A stretch of DNA of 64,000 nucleotides from Paraburkholderia tuberum STM678 (GTDB taxonomy: Bacteria > Pseudomonadota > Gammaproteobacteria > Burkholderiales > Burkholderiaceae). Within the stretch, counting starts at the first letter, position 1. Each line of letters starts with the position of its first letter. The stretch lies in contig NZ_CADFGP010000002.1 of assembly GCF_902833905.1 (NCBI RefSeq), positions 124,001 through 188,000 of the forward strand. Direction: 5' to 3'. The notes under the pieces were generated by a model. It was not told where the DNA came from and made no database searches. It was given only the letters and a program-made list of their open reading frames with translations. This document shows, in pieces, positions 63,403-64,000 of this stretch. Both the position numbers and the translations under genes were made by a program.

Positions 63403-64000
63403 ACAAAACGCCTCGAAATGCGATTCTCGAGGACGGTCTGGACGATCGTGAGAATCTGGTTGATGCCCCAGTAGATCAGGCCGACCATCAGGAACATTTC
63501 CATGTAGCGGAAGGTGGAGGCGCCGACCTGGTCGGCGACGCGGGTCAGTTCTACCACCGTAATTGTCGAAGCGAGGGATGTATCTTTGATGAGTGCAATC
63601 ATGCGGCTGCCGACAGGCGGAATGGCGATGCGTAGTCCTTGGGGAAGAATAACCCGCGACATGGCTTTCCAGTAACCCATGCCCAGCGACATCGCAGCTT
63701 CCCACTGGCCCTTGTCCACCGCGTTGATGCCGGAACGGAAGTTCTCGCTCAGATACGCGGCCGAAAACAGCGTGAGCGCGAGGAGCGCGGCGGGAACCGG
63801 GTCAAGTGTCAGACCGTACCGGGGCAAACCGAAATAGATCAGCAGTATCTGCACGAGCAGCGGCGTGCCACGGAAGATGGATACATATGCGAATGCGAAG
63901 GCGCGTAGTGCGCCTATGCTGGAGATACGAGCCAAGGCGACAAGCAACCCTAGCGTCGAACCGAGCACAAACGACAACAAACCGAGAAAGAGTGTCATCA
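63399..64000 (-). CDS. Polar amino-acid ABC transporter permease, partial
   Basis: The gene runs off the right edge; about 200 codons are present. The conserved permease loop EAAMSLGMGYWKAMSRVILP is clear, preceded by SIFRGTPLLVQILLIYFGL and followed by LIKDTSLASTITVVEL. These are HisM/GlnP-family features. The first Met seen here (63998) is probably internal because family members usually begin about 15-20 residues earlier. It overlaps the ATPase gene by 4 bases. Confidence 0.9.
   Translation of the reverse strand, partial: MTLFLGLLSFVLGSTLGLLVALARISSIGALRAFAFAYVSIFRGTPLLVQILLIYFGLPRYGLTLDPVPAALLALTLFSAAYLSENFRSGINAVDKGQWEAAMSLGMGYWKAMSRVILPQGLRIAIPPVGSRMIALIKDTSLASTITVVELTRVADQVGASTFRYMEMFLMVGLIYWGINQILTIVQTVLENRISRRFV

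Overview
The window is high-GC, densely coded DNA from a Gram-negative bacterium, most likely Paraburkholderia, Burkholderia or Caballeronia. The support is a full hopanoid gene set with an HpnN-type exporter, an OmpC-like porin of the beta-proteobacterial type, DUF3562, BPSL0067 and STY0301 family proteins, and many IclR and LysR regulators. No rRNA, tRNA, CRISPR array, prophage or complete insertion sequence was seen.

Region 1 (1-16.1 kb) is hopanoid lipid biosynthesis and trafficking. It holds the end of hpnE, then shc and hpnG; a divergent pair of units with hpnM on one side and hpnN plus an MlaA/VacJ lipoprotein on the other; then hpnH with ispH, hpnC with hpnB, and hpnA. Together these cover isoprenoid supply, squalene, hopene, adenosylhopane, side-chain trimming and outer-membrane delivery. 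Two small hydrophobic-protein genes and a hotdog thioesterase sit inside.

Region 2 (16-29.8 kb) is mixed. It has an acylphosphatase, an EgtD-like histidine methyltransferase, RarD, a DUF962 protein, a truncated Crp/Fnr gene, and a complete siaABCD-like signalling operon (phosphatase, kinase, regulatory phosphoprotein, diguanylate cyclase) followed by a GGDEF-EAL gene. A periplasmic nuclease and an AcpA-like phosphoesterase follow.

Region 3 (29.9-46.0 kb) is the most interesting part. A three-component Rieske oxygenase system (ferredoxin, lone alpha subunit, FAD reductase) is encoded in one co-directional run with two short-chain dehydrogenases, a cupin, an alpha/beta hydrolase, a thiamine-diphosphate enzyme, an aspartate-dehydrogenase-like protein, an aldehyde dehydrogenase, an extradiol-type VOC dioxygenase and an aromatic-acid MFS transporter. 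Two close IclR paralogues and a divergent porin belong to the locus. A near-ideal palindrome lies just after the -10 box of the run, and a related box lies at the porin promoter. The combination does not match an aromatic pathway I can name, so the substrate is unknown.

Region 4 (46-64 kb) is accessory. It contains a GNAT acetyltransferase, a TAXI-type binding protein, a low-GC stretch with a probable type VI amidase effector and its immunity protein, a tartrate/D-malate module (LysR, dehydrogenase, transporter), a secreted protein next to a 5'-truncated glycoside hydrolase 3 gene, DUF3224, a LysR/SDR divergent pair, two MFS exporters, a LysR gene lacking its DNA-binding domain, and the start of a polar amino-acid ABC transporter that runs off the right edge.
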